From SZAS-103 sp038234715 (GTDB lineage: Bacteria; Pseudomonadota; Gammaproteobacteria; Xanthomonadales; Xanthomonadaceae): a stretch of 64,000 bases of DNA. Below the pieces are notes generated by a model. That model did no database searches, was not told the DNA's origin, and was given only the letters and a program-made list of their open reading frames with translations. Below, in pieces: positions 26,586-35,986 of this stretch; position 1 is the first letter of the stretch; every line of letters starts with the position of its first letter. The stretch covers positions 1 to 64,000 of the forward strand of contig JBBQTD010000001.1 in NCBI GenBank assembly GCA_038234715.1. Direction: 5' to 3'. The translations under genes were made by a program, and so were the position numbers.

Positions 26586-27110
26586 TCACGCCTGCGCGGA
26601 TGCGGACTTCGCGTTCCTGCTGCAATCGCCGCACAACCCATGGACTTCGAGTACCTGCGCCTGCGGAAAGAAACCCAGCGCACGTGCTTTTTCATCGAGC
26701 ATCCGGCTGACCTTTTCGTCTTCCATCTCGATCGCGTTGTGGCAGCTGTCGCAAATCAGGAACGGCACCGTGTGCTGCACGCGCGGATGGTGGCAGGCGA
26801 CGAATGCGTTGATCGACTCGAGCTTGTGGATGAATCCGTTATCGAGCAGGAAATCCAGCGCGCGATACACGGTCGGCGGCGCGGACGCCGCGCGCGACTC
26901 GCTGATCTGCGCGAGCAGGTCGTACGCCTTCACCGGGCGCCTGGAATCGGCGACCAGCCGCAGCACGTCGGCGCGCAATGGCGTCAGTCGCAGGTCGCGT
27001 TCGGCGCAGGCTTGTTCCACTTCGCGAACATAGGCGTCGGCACCATGGACGTGGTGCTCCGGGTCGGTGCAGGCCGCGGCCTCTTTCCTGCTCTTGGCGG
27101 ACGTTTCCAT
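26586..27110 (-). CDS. zur: Fur-family zinc uptake regulator Zur
   Basis: A 174-residue Fur-family repressor. The winged-helix domain contains LTPLRADVLRLVADSRRPVK and PPTVYRALDFLLDNGFIHKL. The dimer domain has FVACHHPRVQHT and the structural zinc pairs CDSCHN and CGDC. The N-terminus is 10-15 residues longer than usual and His-containing (DPEHHVHG). The lack of a Fur-type HHDH motif and the family resemblance favour Zur over Fur. It may control the MerC-like gene at 19.6-20.0 kb, which has a Zur-like box. Confidence 0.88.
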   Translation of the reverse strand: METSAKSRKEAAACTDPEHHVHGADAYVREVEQACAERDLRLTPLRADVLRLVADSRRPVKAYDLLAQISESRAASAPPTVYRALDFLLDNGFIHKLESINAFVACHHPRVQHTVPFLICDSCHNAIEMEDEKVSRMLDEKARALGFFPQAQVLEVHGLCGDCSRNAKSASAQA

Positions 27111-27171
27111 GACGGCTCAATCGTATCAGGTCGCATCCAGTTCATGGCCCGCATCCGACTGGCCGCACCGG

Positions 27172-28593
27172 TCAGGTCGCCGCGGCGCGTCTGCCAATCA
27201 ACTCCAGGGCGGCGTCGATGCGCTTGAGGGCCTGCTCGCGCCCCGCGAGAAACACGGTGTGTTCGATCGATGGCGACACCTGGGTACCGGTGATCGCGAC
27301 GCGCAGCGGTTGGGCTATCTTGCCCAAGCCAAGTCCCAGTGCCTCGGCCGTCTGCGCGAGCACCGCGTGCACGGCTGCCGGAGTCCAATCCGGGGCGTCC
27401 GCCAGGCCCTCCCTGACCGCATCGAGCGGCATCGTCGCCGCAGCGGTCAGGTGCTTGGAGACAGCAGCGGCATCGTAGTCGCCTTCCTCCAGCGGCCGGA
27501 ACCACACTTTCGCACGTTCGGCCATTTCCTTGAGGGTATGCACGCGATCGCGCAGGGCGACCACGACGTCCGCCGCAGCCGGCCCAATGGCGAGGTCATA
27601 GCCGGCCTCGCGCAGGTGCCAGTCGAGGTGCACTGCGACGTCCGCCGGGTCATCGTTTTTCAGGTACTGCTGGTTGAGCCACTTGAGCTTCTCGACATCG
27701 AAGCGCGACGCACTGTGGTTGACGTCCTTGATGTCGAACAACGCGATCATCTGTTCGCGCGAAAATATCTCCTGGTCTCCATGCGACCAGCCCAACCGCA
27801 CCAGATAGTTCAGCACGGCATGCGGCAGGTAGCCGTCATCGCGGTACTGCATCACGCCGACTGCGCCGTGACGCTTGGAAAGTTTCTGCCCGTCGGGCCC
27901 AAGGATCATCGGCAGGTGCGCGAACACCGGCACGCACGCACCGAGTGCCTCGTACACATTGACCTGACGTGGCGTGTTGTTGACGTGGTCGTCGCCACGG
28001 ATGACCTCGGTGATGTCCATGTCGATGTCGTCCACCACAACTGCGAAGTTGTAGGTGGGAAACCCGTCGGACCGGATCAGCACCAGGTCGTCGAGCTCGG
28101 AATTGCTCCACTCGATGCGGCCCTTGACCTTGTCCTCGAACACGACCGAACCCCCCACCGGATTCTTGAAGCGCAAGACGCGGTTCGGATCGTCGCGATA
28201 CGGTTCATTGCGCTCGCGGTAATAGCCGTTGTAGCGCGGCTTCTCGTACTTCGCCATCGCCTCGGCGCGCATCGCATCGATGTCTTCGCGGCTCTCGTAG
28301 GCGTAGTAGGCCTTTCCCGCCTGGCGCAGACCCTCGGCGACCTCGCGGTAACGGTCCATGCGATGGGTCTGGAAGATCGGGCCTTCGTCATGGCCCAGGC
28401 CCAGCCAGGCCATGCCGTCGAGGATCGCCTGCACAGCCGCATCGGTTGACCGCTCGCGATCGGTGTCTTCGATGCGCAGGATGAAGTGGCCGCCTTGCCG
28501 GCGCGCTTCCAGCCAGCAATACAGCGCCGTGCGCGCACCGCCGATGTGCAGGTAGCCGGTCGGGCTGGGGGCGAAGCGGGTTCGGCAGGTCAT
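27172..28593 (-). CDS. gltX: Glutamyl-tRNA synthetase
   Basis: A 473-residue class I synthetase charging tRNA-Glu. The start at 28593 gives MTCRTRFAPSPTGYLHIGG, with the HIGH-type motif as HIGG at residues 16-19. An in-frame ATG at 28608 would add five residues. The KMSKS equivalent is KLSKRHG. Length is normal. The N-terminal Rossmann domain and C-terminal anticodon-binding helices are complete. It is divergent from the cyclophilin gene, with a 112-bp shared control region. Confidence 0.95.
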   Translation of the reverse strand: MTCRTRFAPSPTGYLHIGGARTALYCWLEARRQGGHFILRIEDTDRERSTDAAVQAILDGMAWLGLGHDEGPIFQTHRMDRYREVAEGLRQAGKAYYAYESREDIDAMRAEAMAKYEKPRYNGYYRERNEPYRDDPNRVLRFKNPVGGSVVFEDKVKGRIEWSNSELDDLVLIRSDGFPTYNFAVVVDDIDMDITEVIRGDDHVNNTPRQVNVYEALGACVPVFAHLPMILGPDGQKLSKRHGAVGVMQYRDDGYLPHAVLNYLVRLGWSHGDQEIFSREQMIALFDIKDVNHSASRFDVEKLKWLNQQYLKNDDPADVAVHLDWHLREAGYDLAIGPAAADVVVALRDRVHTLKEMAERAKVWFRPLEEGDYDAAAVSKHLTAAATMPLDAVREGLADAPDWTPAAVHAVLAQTAEALGLGLGKIAQPLRVAITGTQVSPSIEHTVFLAGREQALKRIDAALELIGRRAAAT

Positions 28594-28651
28594 TGGTGGG
28601 TACGCCATCCGGACAATCGGTGATTTTAGCGGATGCGAACGGCGTGCGTGT

Positions 28652-28680
28652 TTGGATGGATGAGGCGCGCGCACTACAAT
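28652..28680 (+). promoter_or_regulatory. Candidate sigma-70 promoter of the cyclophilin-lpxH operon
   Basis: TTGGAT (28652-28657), a 17-bp spacer and TACAAT (28675-28680) lie 25 bp before the start codon at 28706. The -10 element is good and the -35 moderate. Confidence 0.5.
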
Positions 28681-28705
28681 GGCGCCCTGCCGATGGAGTG
28701 AGACG

Positions 28706-29356
28706 ATGCGCATTCGCCTGAACCTGCTGCTTGCCCTGTGGTTGTTGCCCGCGCTGGCAAGTGCGCAGCCCGCGGCCGCAACCAAGCCGGCGACCAACTC
28801 CGATGCCAGCACCAATGTGCCGGTCGCACTGCAGGCCGGGCCGCGCGTCTCGCTGCACACCAGCCAGGGCGACATCGTGGTTGAACTCTACCCGGACAAG
28901 GCTCCCAGGACGGTCGAGAACTTCCTGACGTACGCGCGCGAAGGCTACTACAACGGCACGATCTTCCATCGCGTGATCGACGACTTGCTGATCCAGGGCG
29001 GCGCCTACACGGCGGACCTGCAGAAGAAGCCGACCCATCCTTCCATTCCAGACGAGTCCAACAACGGCCTGTCCAACCAGCGCGGCACGATCGTCGCTGC
29101 GCGCGGCCACGTGCCGACTTCGGCGACGTCCGAGTTCTTCATCAACCTCGTCGACAACCCGCGCCTGGACTATGTGTCCGAAGCGAACGATTACACCTGG
29201 GGCTACGCGGTGTTCGGCAAGGTGGTTGCTGGCATGGACGTTGTCGACAAGATCCGCGCGGTCAAGACACATCCGCAGGGCAAGTTCACGGCCGACGTCC
29301 CGGTAACGCCCGTGGTGATCGAGCACGTTGACATCCAGCCCCCCGCCGCGCAGTAA
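28706..29356 (+). CDS. ppiA: Periplasmic cyclophilin-type peptidyl-prolyl isomerase
   Basis: A 216-residue exported PPIase. It begins MRIRLNLLLALWLLPALASA (signal peptide), and the start at 28706 is chosen for that reason. The cyclophilin core includes FHRVIDDLLIQGG, EFFINLVDN and GYAVFGKVVAGMDVVDKI; the catalytic Arg is in FHRV. It should catalyse proline cis-trans isomerisation of envelope proteins during folding. lpxH starts two bases after its stop, so the two are translated from one message. Confidence 0.9.
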   Translation: MRIRLNLLLALWLLPALASAQPAAATKPATNSDASTNVPVALQAGPRVSLHTSQGDIVVELYPDKAPRTVENFLTYAREGYYNGTIFHRVIDDLLIQGGAYTADLQKKPTHPSIPDESNNGLSNQRGTIVAARGHVPTSATSEFFINLVDNPRLDYVSEANDYTWGYAVFGKVVAGMDVVDKIRAVKTHPQGKFTADVPVTPVVIEHVDIQPPAAQ

Positions 29357-29358
29357 CA

Positions 29359-30117
29359 ATGACGACGCTGTTCGTTTCCGACCTGCACCTGGATGCAGCG
29401 CGCCCACGCATCGTCGCATTGTTCCTGGATTTCCTGAGGGATGAAGCCGCGCATGCGGATGCACTCTACGTGCTCGGCGACCTGTTCGAGTACTGGGTTG
29501 GCGACGACGATCCACAGGCGGTCGCCATAGAAGTTGCGGATGGATTGTCCGCGCTCGCGCGATCCGGCGTGCCGGTGTCCTTCCTGCGCGGCAACCGCGA
29601 CTTCCTGCTCGCCGCCCACTACGCAGCGCGCTGCGGGATGGGCATCCTGCCGGACCCGTGCGTGATCGGCCTGTATGGCCGCCCCACCCTGTTGTTGCAC
29701 GGCGACCTGATGTGCACCGACGACATCGTGTACCAGGCATTCCGGCGGCAGAGCCGCGAGCCGGCATGGCAGGAGTCCATGCTCGCGCAACCACTCGAAG
29801 CACGCATCGCGCTGGCGCAACGCGCGCGCGCAGCAAGCATCGCACACCAGCAATCCGTCAGGCCGAAAGATGGCGATCCGGATGCGATCAGGGAAGACAT
29901 CACCGACGCCAGCCAGTCAACCATCGAGGCCACGATCGCGCGCTACGGTGTCGCCACGATGATTCACGGACACACCCATCGTCCCGCGATCCACAGGTTC
30001 ACCGTGGGTGAGCTCCCGCGCACACGCATCGTGCTTGGCGACTGGTATGAACAAGGGTCGGTGCTGCGGGTGGATGCGGATGGTGCAGTGCTGACGACAC
30101 TTTCGGTGTCAATCTGA
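29359..30117 (+). CDS. lpxH: UDP-2,3-diacylglucosamine pyrophosphatase LpxH
   Basis: A 252-residue metallophosphoesterase that cleaves UDP-2,3-diacylglucosamine to lipid X and UMP in lipid A synthesis, at the inner face of the inner membrane. The two-metal site motifs are all present: SDLHLD, LGDLFEYW, RGNRDF, LLHGDLMC and IHGHTHRP. Length is usual for the family. It directly follows the cyclophilin gene, as in other Gammaproteobacteria. Its 3' end overlaps the convergent DUF455 gene by nine bases. Confidence 0.95.
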   Translation: MTTLFVSDLHLDAARPRIVALFLDFLRDEAAHADALYVLGDLFEYWVGDDDPQAVAIEVADGLSALARSGVPVSFLRGNRDFLLAAHYAARCGMGILPDPCVIGLYGRPTLLLHGDLMCTDDIVYQAFRRQSREPAWQESMLAQPLEARIALAQRARAASIAHQQSVRPKDGDPDAIREDITDASQSTIEATIARYGVATMIHGHTHRPAIHRFTVGELPRTRIVLGDWYEQGSVLRVDADGAVLTTLSVSI

Positions 30118-30927
30118 GAAGTCTGGTCCACCCAGGCTCGCCATTTCGCTGGCGCTGAAACCCGCTGCCTGGCGCGCATCGAGGTTGAATGGCCCGCGCA
30201 CCGAGCCGCGCGCATGCAAGGCGATCAGCCGCGCGAACTCTGCATCCGCATCAACGCCATCGCGTTCGCAGCACCAGCGGAACCAGCGCGACCCCGCCGC
30301 GACATGCGCGACCTCCTCGCGCAGGATGACTTCAAGGATTGCGGCCGTCGCCTCGTCGCCGACTGTGCGCAGGCGCACGATCATCCCGGGCGTCACGTCG
30401 AGGCCGCGTGCCTCAAGGACGCGCGGCACCAGCGCCATGCGCTCGCGGCAGGAGTGCGCGGTTTTCTCGGCCATTTCCCACAGTCCGTTGTGCGCGTCGA
30501 AATCGCCGTAGTCGTGGCCGAGTTGTTGAAGGCGCTCGCGCAGCATCGCGAAATGCCGCGCCTCGTCGGCGGCGACGCCGACCCAGTCCTCGTAGTACGC
30601 ATGCGGCATCCTGCGAAAGCGATAGACCGCATCCCAGGCAAGATTGATAGCATTGAACTCGATATGCGCGATCGCATGCACGAACGCGGCGCGGCCTTCG
30701 ATGCTGCCGAGGCCGCGATGCGCGACGTTGCGCGGCGCGACCAGGTTCGGTCGTTCAGGGCGACCGGGGGCGTTGATCGATTCGGGCAGCGGTGCATCCT
30801 CCGCAGCTGACAGCGCACCGCGCTTGAATGCCTGCGCGGCGGCGATGGATTGCGCGACCTTCTCCGTTGGCACCGCACTGCGCAAGCATGCCTGCGCGGC
30901 TGCAAACAACGATTCCGTTGAACTCAT
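30109..30927 (-). CDS. DUF455 ferritin-like protein
   Basis: A 272-residue helical protein. The start at 30927 follows GAGCGGAAC. The ferritin-like di-iron ligands are visible as IAHIEFNAINLAWDA, ADEARHFAML and LREEVAHV, giving two ExxH-type pairs. DUF455 proteins are related to MiaE-like tRNA hydroxylases and ferritin-like oxygenases, but no substrate is proven. purF starts the neighbouring group on the same strand, and its stop lies 25 bp upstream of this gene, so co-transcription is possible. Confidence 0.85.
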   Translation of the reverse strand: MSSTESLFAAAQACLRSAVPTEKVAQSIAAAQAFKRGALSAAEDAPLPESINAPGRPERPNLVAPRNVAHRGLGSIEGRAAFVHAIAHIEFNAINLAWDAVYRFRRMPHAYYEDWVGVAADEARHFAMLRERLQQLGHDYGDFDAHNGLWEMAEKTAHSCRERMALVPRVLEARGLDVTPGMIVRLRTVGDEATAAILEVILREEVAHVAAGSRWFRWCCERDGVDADAEFARLIALHARGSVRGPFNLDARQAAGFSASEMASLGGPDFSD

Positions 30928-30952
30928 GTTCCGCTCGCCTCGAGCGGTGGCA

Positions 30953-32425
30953 TCACGAAGCAACGCGCCGTTTCTTCTTGGCCTCTTCCGAGCGCAATTG
31001 CCGCAGCCGCTCGAAATACCCGGCCTCGATGCCGGTGACGTATTCGCCGCTGAAACACGACGAATCGAACTTGCGGCCGGGGAACTTCGGTCCCGCAACG
31101 GCGGCTTCGAGATCGGAAAGATCCTGGTAGACCAGCCAGTCGCAGCCGAGCAGCTGTTCGATTTCGCGTTCGGTGCGGCCGTGCGCGACAAGTTCCTGCG
31201 ACGACGGCATGTCGATGCCGTAGATGTTCGGATAGCGCACGGGCGGCGCCGCCGACGCGAGATACACCTTGCGTGCGCCCGCATCGCGCGCCATCTGTAC
31301 GATCTGCTGCGCGGTGGTGCCGCGCACGATGGAGTCGTCGACCAGCAGCACGACGCGGTTCTTGAATTCCAGCGGGATTGCATTGAGCTTGCGCTTGACC
31401 GACTTCGCGCGCTCGACCTGGCCCGGCATGATGAAGGTGCGCCCCACATAGCGGTTCTTGATGAAACCCTCGCGGTATTTCACGCCGAGCACGCTGGCGA
31501 TTTCCAGCGCCGCGTCGCGCGAGGTGTCGGGGATCGGGATGACCACGTCGATGTCGTGGTCCGGCCGCTCGCGCAGGATCTTCTCGCCCAGCGTGACGCC
31601 CATGCGCATGCGCGCCTTGTGCACCGAAATTTCCTCGATCATTGAATCCGGGCGCGCGAAATACACGTACTCGAAGATGCATGGCGCGTGTTCCTGCGGC
31701 GCAGCACACAACTGCGTGTGCAGTTCTCCGCGCGCGGTGACCACCACGCATTCACCGGGCTTCACGTCGCGCACGCGCACGAAACCGAGGATGTCCAACG
31801 CAACCGATTCGGATGCAATCGCGTATTCGGTACCGGTCGCAGCCTCGCGCTTGCCAAGAATCAATGGGCGAATGCCGTGTGGATCGCGGAACCCGACCAG
31901 GCCAAGCCCCAGCACGGTCGCAACCACGGCATAGCCGCCCTTCGCACGCCGGTTCACGCCTTCCACCGCCTTGAAGACTGCTTCCGGCGTCAGCGCCTTC
32001 TGCCTGCCGAGTTCGTGTGCGAACACGTTGAGCAGCACTTCGGAATCCGATTCGGTATTGACGTTGCGCAGGTCCTGCTCGAACACTTCGCGCCGCAGCG
32101 CATCGGTGTTGATCAGGTTTCCGTTGTGCGCAAGCGCGATCCCGTAAGGCGAGTTCACGTAGAACGGTTGCGCCTCGTCGCTGCCCTCGCTGCCGGCAGT
32201 CGGGTAGCGGCAATGGCCGATGCCGACGCGACCGACCAGCAGGCGCATCGCGTCGTCGTCGAAGACGTCCTTGACCAGGCCATTGCCCTTGTGCACGCGC
32301 AGCTTGTTGCCGTCGGCGGTGGCAATGCCAGCTGCATCCTGGCCGCGGTGCTGCAGCACGGTCAGCCCGTCGTAGAGCGCTGCCGCGACTTCGCTGGTAC
32401 CGACGATTCCGACAATGCCGCACAT
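30953..32425 (-). CDS. purF: Amidophosphoribosyltransferase PurF
   Basis: A 490-residue enzyme for the first committed step of purine synthesis (PRPP plus glutamine to phosphoribosylamine). MCGIVGIVG places the catalytic Cys2 of the Ntn glutamine amidotransferase at the mature N-terminus. The PRPP-binding motif is VLLVDDSIVRGTTAQQIVQM. The substrate-channel segments around SESVALDILGF and RMGVTLGEKIL are normal. cvpA is upstream in the usual purF-cvpA order with a 30-bp gap. Confidence 0.96.
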   Translation of the reverse strand: MCGIVGIVGTSEVAAALYDGLTVLQHRGQDAAGIATADGNKLRVHKGNGLVKDVFDDDAMRLLVGRVGIGHCRYPTAGSEGSDEAQPFYVNSPYGIALAHNGNLINTDALRREVFEQDLRNVNTESDSEVLLNVFAHELGRQKALTPEAVFKAVEGVNRRAKGGYAVVATVLGLGLVGFRDPHGIRPLILGKREAATGTEYAIASESVALDILGFVRVRDVKPGECVVVTARGELHTQLCAAPQEHAPCIFEYVYFARPDSMIEEISVHKARMRMGVTLGEKILRERPDHDIDVVIPIPDTSRDAALEIASVLGVKYREGFIKNRYVGRTFIMPGQVERAKSVKRKLNAIPLEFKNRVVLLVDDSIVRGTTAQQIVQMARDAGARKVYLASAAPPVRYPNIYGIDMPSSQELVAHGRTEREIEQLLGCDWLVYQDLSDLEAAVAGPKFPGRKFDSSCFSGEYVTGIEAGYFERLRQLRSEEAKKKRRVAS

Positions 32426-32455
32426 AGCGTGATCCCTGGAAGAATGCCGACTTGT

Positions 32456-33127
32456 TCAATTCCTGCCGTGACGCTTCGGGCGCGCGGGCAGGGGCGGCAC
32501 AGCATGCGGCGCAGCGTCGCCTTGCGAATCCACTCCAGACGACGTCGGCGCCGCCTGATCCTGCTGTACCTGACTCCGAAGTACGTGGTCCTGCAGGGTC
32601 TGCACCACTTGCTTCCTGCCCTGCTCGGCGACGGCATCGAAGCTCACGTGCTGGGCAGCGGATGCCGGCAGCCAGCCCTTCATCCATTCCGCCCCAAGCT
32701 GGAACTGCGGAATCAGTGGCGAGCTGTGCCACGAGGGCTCCCGCGGCAACCCGGTCAATCCCAACAGCAGCACCAGCACGCACGCCAGCGCAAAACCCCG
32801 CACCACTCCGAACAGCATGCCAAGCAGGCGATCGATTCCACCCAGGCCGATCGAACGCACCAGCTTGCCGACCAACCACGTCACCACGCTGCCGATGATC
32901 AATGCCGCAATGAACACCAACGCATACGCGACCAGCAAGCGCGCCGCCGCATCGTGCACCTGCGCGGTAAACAATCCGGAAATCGCGGCGCCGTAACTGA
33001 ATGCGAGCCAGAACGCCGCGATCCACACCACCAGCGACAGCACTTCGACGACGATCCCGCGCATGGCACCCATCAGCGCCGACAGCGCGACCACGCCCAG
33101 CAACACCCAATCGACTGCACTCAACAT
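32456..33127 (-). CDS. cvpA: CvpA-family membrane protein
   Basis: A 223-residue protein with four to five transmembrane helices in the first 130 residues. It starts MLSAVDWVLLGVVALSALMG, the typical CvpA beginning (WxDxxxLxxxxxSxxxG), and ends in a soluble Pro/Arg-rich tail. CvpA is needed for colicin V export in E. coli and supports envelope stress tolerance; its molecular activity is not settled. It lies between the SPOR protein and purF, as in most Gammaproteobacteria. Confidence 0.92.
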   Translation of the reverse strand: MLSAVDWVLLGVVALSALMGAMRGIVVEVLSLVVWIAAFWLAFSYGAAISGLFTAQVHDAAARLLVAYALVFIAALIIGSVVTWLVGKLVRSIGLGGIDRLLGMLFGVVRGFALACVLVLLLGLTGLPREPSWHSSPLIPQFQLGAEWMKGWLPASAAQHVSFDAVAEQGRKQVVQTLQDHVLRSQVQQDQAAPTSSGVDSQGDAAPHAVPPLPARPKRHGRN

Positions 33128-33163
33128 GCGTCCGCAGCGTCCAATCTCAAGCCGCGCGCAGGC

Positions 33164-34432
33164 TCACGGATACCCGACCACCATGCCACTGAGGCCCATC
33201 TTTGAGGACAGCTCCGCGCGCAGCTTGTCGGCCCCATCGCGATCTGCCTCCGGCCCGATCCGCACCCGATACATGGTGCCGCTCTCGACCTGGACACGCT
33301 CGCTGAATGCGGTGAACCCGGCCGCGCGCAATTTGTTGCGCAGCGTGAGAGCTTCTTCCTCGGTTCGGTAGGCGCTCACCTGCACTGCATAGCCGCGACC
33401 AGCCGCGGCAGGCGACGGCGCGGCGGGCTTGGCTGCCGTGGTGAGGGTTGTGCTGGAAGCTGGCGCTGGCGCTGACACGGGGAGCTTGCCCGATGCCGTG
33501 GCCGACGCGGTAGGCGCCACCTGTTTTGACGTCGCTGGAGGCGCAACCGGCTGACCCGGCTTGATCGCCGAGGGCGCGCCTGCGGCAGGCGTCGCGGGAA
33601 CCGCCTTGTTCGTCAGTGATGCCGACGCGTCCGCTGGAGGCGCGGCAGAATCAAGCGCCGTCACGCTCGCCGGCATGTCCTTGCGAACCTGCTGGGCCTT
33701 GAGGCGCGCGGCTTCGGCGTCGCCGCGTTGCCCAAAGGGGCCGATCCGCACGCGTGTCTGCTGCTTCCCCGCAACACTGACCGATTCGGAATAGGCGGGC
33801 AGCTGCGATCCCTTCAGCGATGCAACCAGCGATTGCGCGTTGGCCGCATTCGCATACGTACCGAGGCTCACGACGTAGTGGCCGCCAGCACTCGCTGCCG
33901 GAATCGGGGCGGTCGGGGTCGCGAGCGGCGCAATCGTCGGCGGCGCAGTTGCTGCCGGTGGATTGACCGCCGGCGAAGCCGCTGCCAACGGTGCTGTCGA
34001 CGCGGGTGCGGCTGCGACCACGGGTGCGCCCGTCACTGGCGGCTTTTCGCCCGGTGCGACAGGTCCTGCAGGCACGAGCGCCGAAGGTGGAACGACAGAC
34101 GGCAACGCTGCGGGCGCAGGTTGCGGGCCCGACGGCAGCGGCGCACCGCTGGTGGACGTCGCTGGTGAAGAAACGGCCCCTGGCGCTGCAGACCCGGCCG
34201 GATGCGTCGCATTCATGCCGACCACGCCGCCATCAGACACCCCCGGCGTGGGTGCGACGAGTGGCAGCTCCTTCGTCTGGAAATCACCACCCGGCGCACT
34301 TGGCATCGTCAGCGGAACGCTGGAGGCTGTGTCGTGGCGGTCATGGCTGACGATGAGCATCGGCAGAAAGATGATGGCGAGTGCGGACAGCACGGCAGCG
34401 CCAATCAGCCGGTGTTTCAGGGCGGGGTCCAT
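33164..34432 (-). CDS. dedD: DedD-like SPOR protein with two SPOR domains
   Basis: A 422-residue protein started at ATG 34432 (MDPALKHRLIGAAVLSALAI), giving a short cytoplasmic N-terminus and one membrane helix (about 10-27). A long Pro/Ala/Ser/Val-rich periplasmic linker follows. The first SPOR domain is at about 185-260 (HYVVSLGTYANAANAQSL ... RIGPFGQRGDAE), then comes a second linker. The second SPOR domain is at the C-terminus (YAVQVSAYRTEEEALTL ... RIGPEADRDGA). SPOR domains bind denuded septal peptidoglycan, so a role in cell division is likely. Most DedD proteins carry one SPOR domain; the duplication is notable. Confidence 0.88.
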   Translation of the reverse strand: MDPALKHRLIGAAVLSALAIIFLPMLIVSHDRHDTASSVPLTMPSAPGGDFQTKELPLVAPTPGVSDGGVVGMNATHPAGSAAPGAVSSPATSTSGAPLPSGPQPAPAALPSVVPPSALVPAGPVAPGEKPPVTGAPVVAAAPASTAPLAAASPAVNPPAATAPPTIAPLATPTAPIPAASAGGHYVVSLGTYANAANAQSLVASLKGSQLPAYSESVSVAGKQQTRVRIGPFGQRGDAEAARLKAQQVRKDMPASVTALDSAAPPADASASLTNKAVPATPAAGAPSAIKPGQPVAPPATSKQVAPTASATASGKLPVSAPAPASSTTLTTAAKPAAPSPAAAGRGYAVQVSAYRTEEEALTLRNKLRAAGFTAFSERVQVESGTMYRVRIGPEADRDGADKLRAELSSKMGLSGMVVGYP

Positions 34433-34524
34433 CGAGGCGGGTCCGAACGTCCGGAAAGGCGTCAAGTATAGCCCGCCGGCCCCCGGCGACGGTGAACGGC
34501 AAGCGTCGCGTCGCGCGCGTCGGG

Positions 34525-35811
34525 CTAGTTCGCGTCCAGGGCGCGCAGTGCATCGGCTGCCGTGTGGAACGAACCGAACACAACCACCCGATCGCCCGGC
34601 AGCGCTGCAATGCGCGCAGCCGTCAGCGCGGCCCTGACGTTTTCAAAAACGCCAACCTCGCGGCCAATCAGGATCGCTCGCAGGCGTTCTGCAACCACGG
34701 CGCCAGGCAGTCCGCGTGGGGTGTCATTCACTCCACACAGCCACCATCCCGACACCTGCCCGACCAGCGGCGCGACGATGCCTGGCAGATCCTTGTCGCC
34801 CAGCGCACTGAACACGGCGAGCGTCTTTCCATCGATCGGATTGGCGGCCAGCCAAGCGGCAAGCTCGCGTGCCGCCTGCGGGTTGTGGGCGACATCGATG
34901 ACGATCCCGACCGCATCGCGAACGAGCGCCTGCATCCGCGCCGGCAGACGCGCGCTGCGCACGCCTTCGACGATCGCGGCATCGGTAACCCTGGCTGGTC
35001 CGAGGACGGCATCCAGCGCGCGCAACGCCGCGATTGCAGCAGCCGCATTCGCGCGCTGCGATGGGGCCGCCAGTGCAGGTTCGGGCAGATCGATCGCATA
35101 GCCGGGTTCGCGCCAACGCCAGCCGCCGGGCCATTCCTCAACGAGATAATCGCAGCCGGCGCGGATTGCCGAGGCCCCAATCCGGTACGCATGCCGCAAC
35201 ACGCTTGCCGGAGGATCCCGCTCCCCAAGCACGACAGGCTTGCCGGAACGCATCACCCCGGCCTTTTCGAAGCCGATCGTCTCGCGATCCGCGCCGAGCC
35301 AGTCCTGGTGGTCCAGGTCGACCGTGGTGATCACTGCCACGTCCGCATCGACGATATTGACCGCATCAAGCCGACCGCCAAGCCCGACCTCCAGGATCGC
35401 AAGATCCACACCCCCGCTTTCGAACAACTGCAGCGCTGCAAGCGTGCCGTATTCGAAGTAGGTCAATGCAACCGGGTCGCCTGCGTCAGCCAGCCGCGCA
35501 GCCTCGATGCGCTCGAACGCCGCTACCAGTGCTGCATCATCTGCATCGACGCCGTCGATCCGCACGCGCTCGTTGTAACGCAGCAGGTGCGGTGAGGTGT
35601 AGGCGCCCACCCGCCATCCCGCGGCGCGCGCGATGGTCTCGATGAAGGCGACTGTGGAACCCTTGCCATTGGTGCCGGCGACGGTGATGACGCCCGCGGC
35701 CGGGCGGGTCATCCCCAGCCGTTGCGCAACGACACGCACGCGGTCGAGACCGAGCGCGATCGCATCCGGATGCTGGCGCTGCTGGTGGACCAGCCATTCG
35801 TCGAGGTTCAT
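34525..35811 (-). CDS. folC: Folylpolyglutamate synthase/dihydrofolate synthase FolC
   Basis: A 428-residue Mur-ligase-family enzyme that adds glutamate to dihydropteroate and to folates. The start at 35811 (MNLDEWLVHQQRQHPDAIAL) fits the family; the open frame continues 129 codons upstream without support. The ATP loop is ITVAGTNGKGST. Further motifs are YTSPHLLRYNERVRIDG, ILEVGLGGRLDAVN and VIDVAHNPQAA. It precedes the SPOR and cvpA genes in the conserved order. The usual upstream neighbour accD is replaced by a divergent autotransporter-like gene. Confidence 0.95.
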   Translation of the reverse strand: MNLDEWLVHQQRQHPDAIALGLDRVRVVAQRLGMTRPAAGVITVAGTNGKGSTVAFIETIARAAGWRVGAYTSPHLLRYNERVRIDGVDADDAALVAAFERIEAARLADAGDPVALTYFEYGTLAALQLFESGGVDLAILEVGLGGRLDAVNIVDADVAVITTVDLDHQDWLGADRETIGFEKAGVMRSGKPVVLGERDPPASVLRHAYRIGASAIRAGCDYLVEEWPGGWRWREPGYAIDLPEPALAAPSQRANAAAAIAALRALDAVLGPARVTDAAIVEGVRSARLPARMQALVRDAVGIVIDVAHNPQAARELAAWLAANPIDGKTLAVFSALGDKDLPGIVAPLVGQVSGWWLCGVNDTPRGLPGAVVAERLRAILIGREVGVFENVRAALTAARIAALPGDRVVVFGSFHTAADALRALDAN

Positions 35812-35986
35812 GGGGCGCCATTGGAACAGATGCCCGGCTCGCACGTCGCAGGCCACGCATCGCGAATGCCGCGTGCGCCGGTCATTCAATATTGCGGACA
35901 AGTGGCACCACCGCCTCGCCAAACGGGCATTGCACAGTGCGCGAGCGCCGGCCAAGGGCGCTAGACTCGCTCCGAACCCCCGGAGC

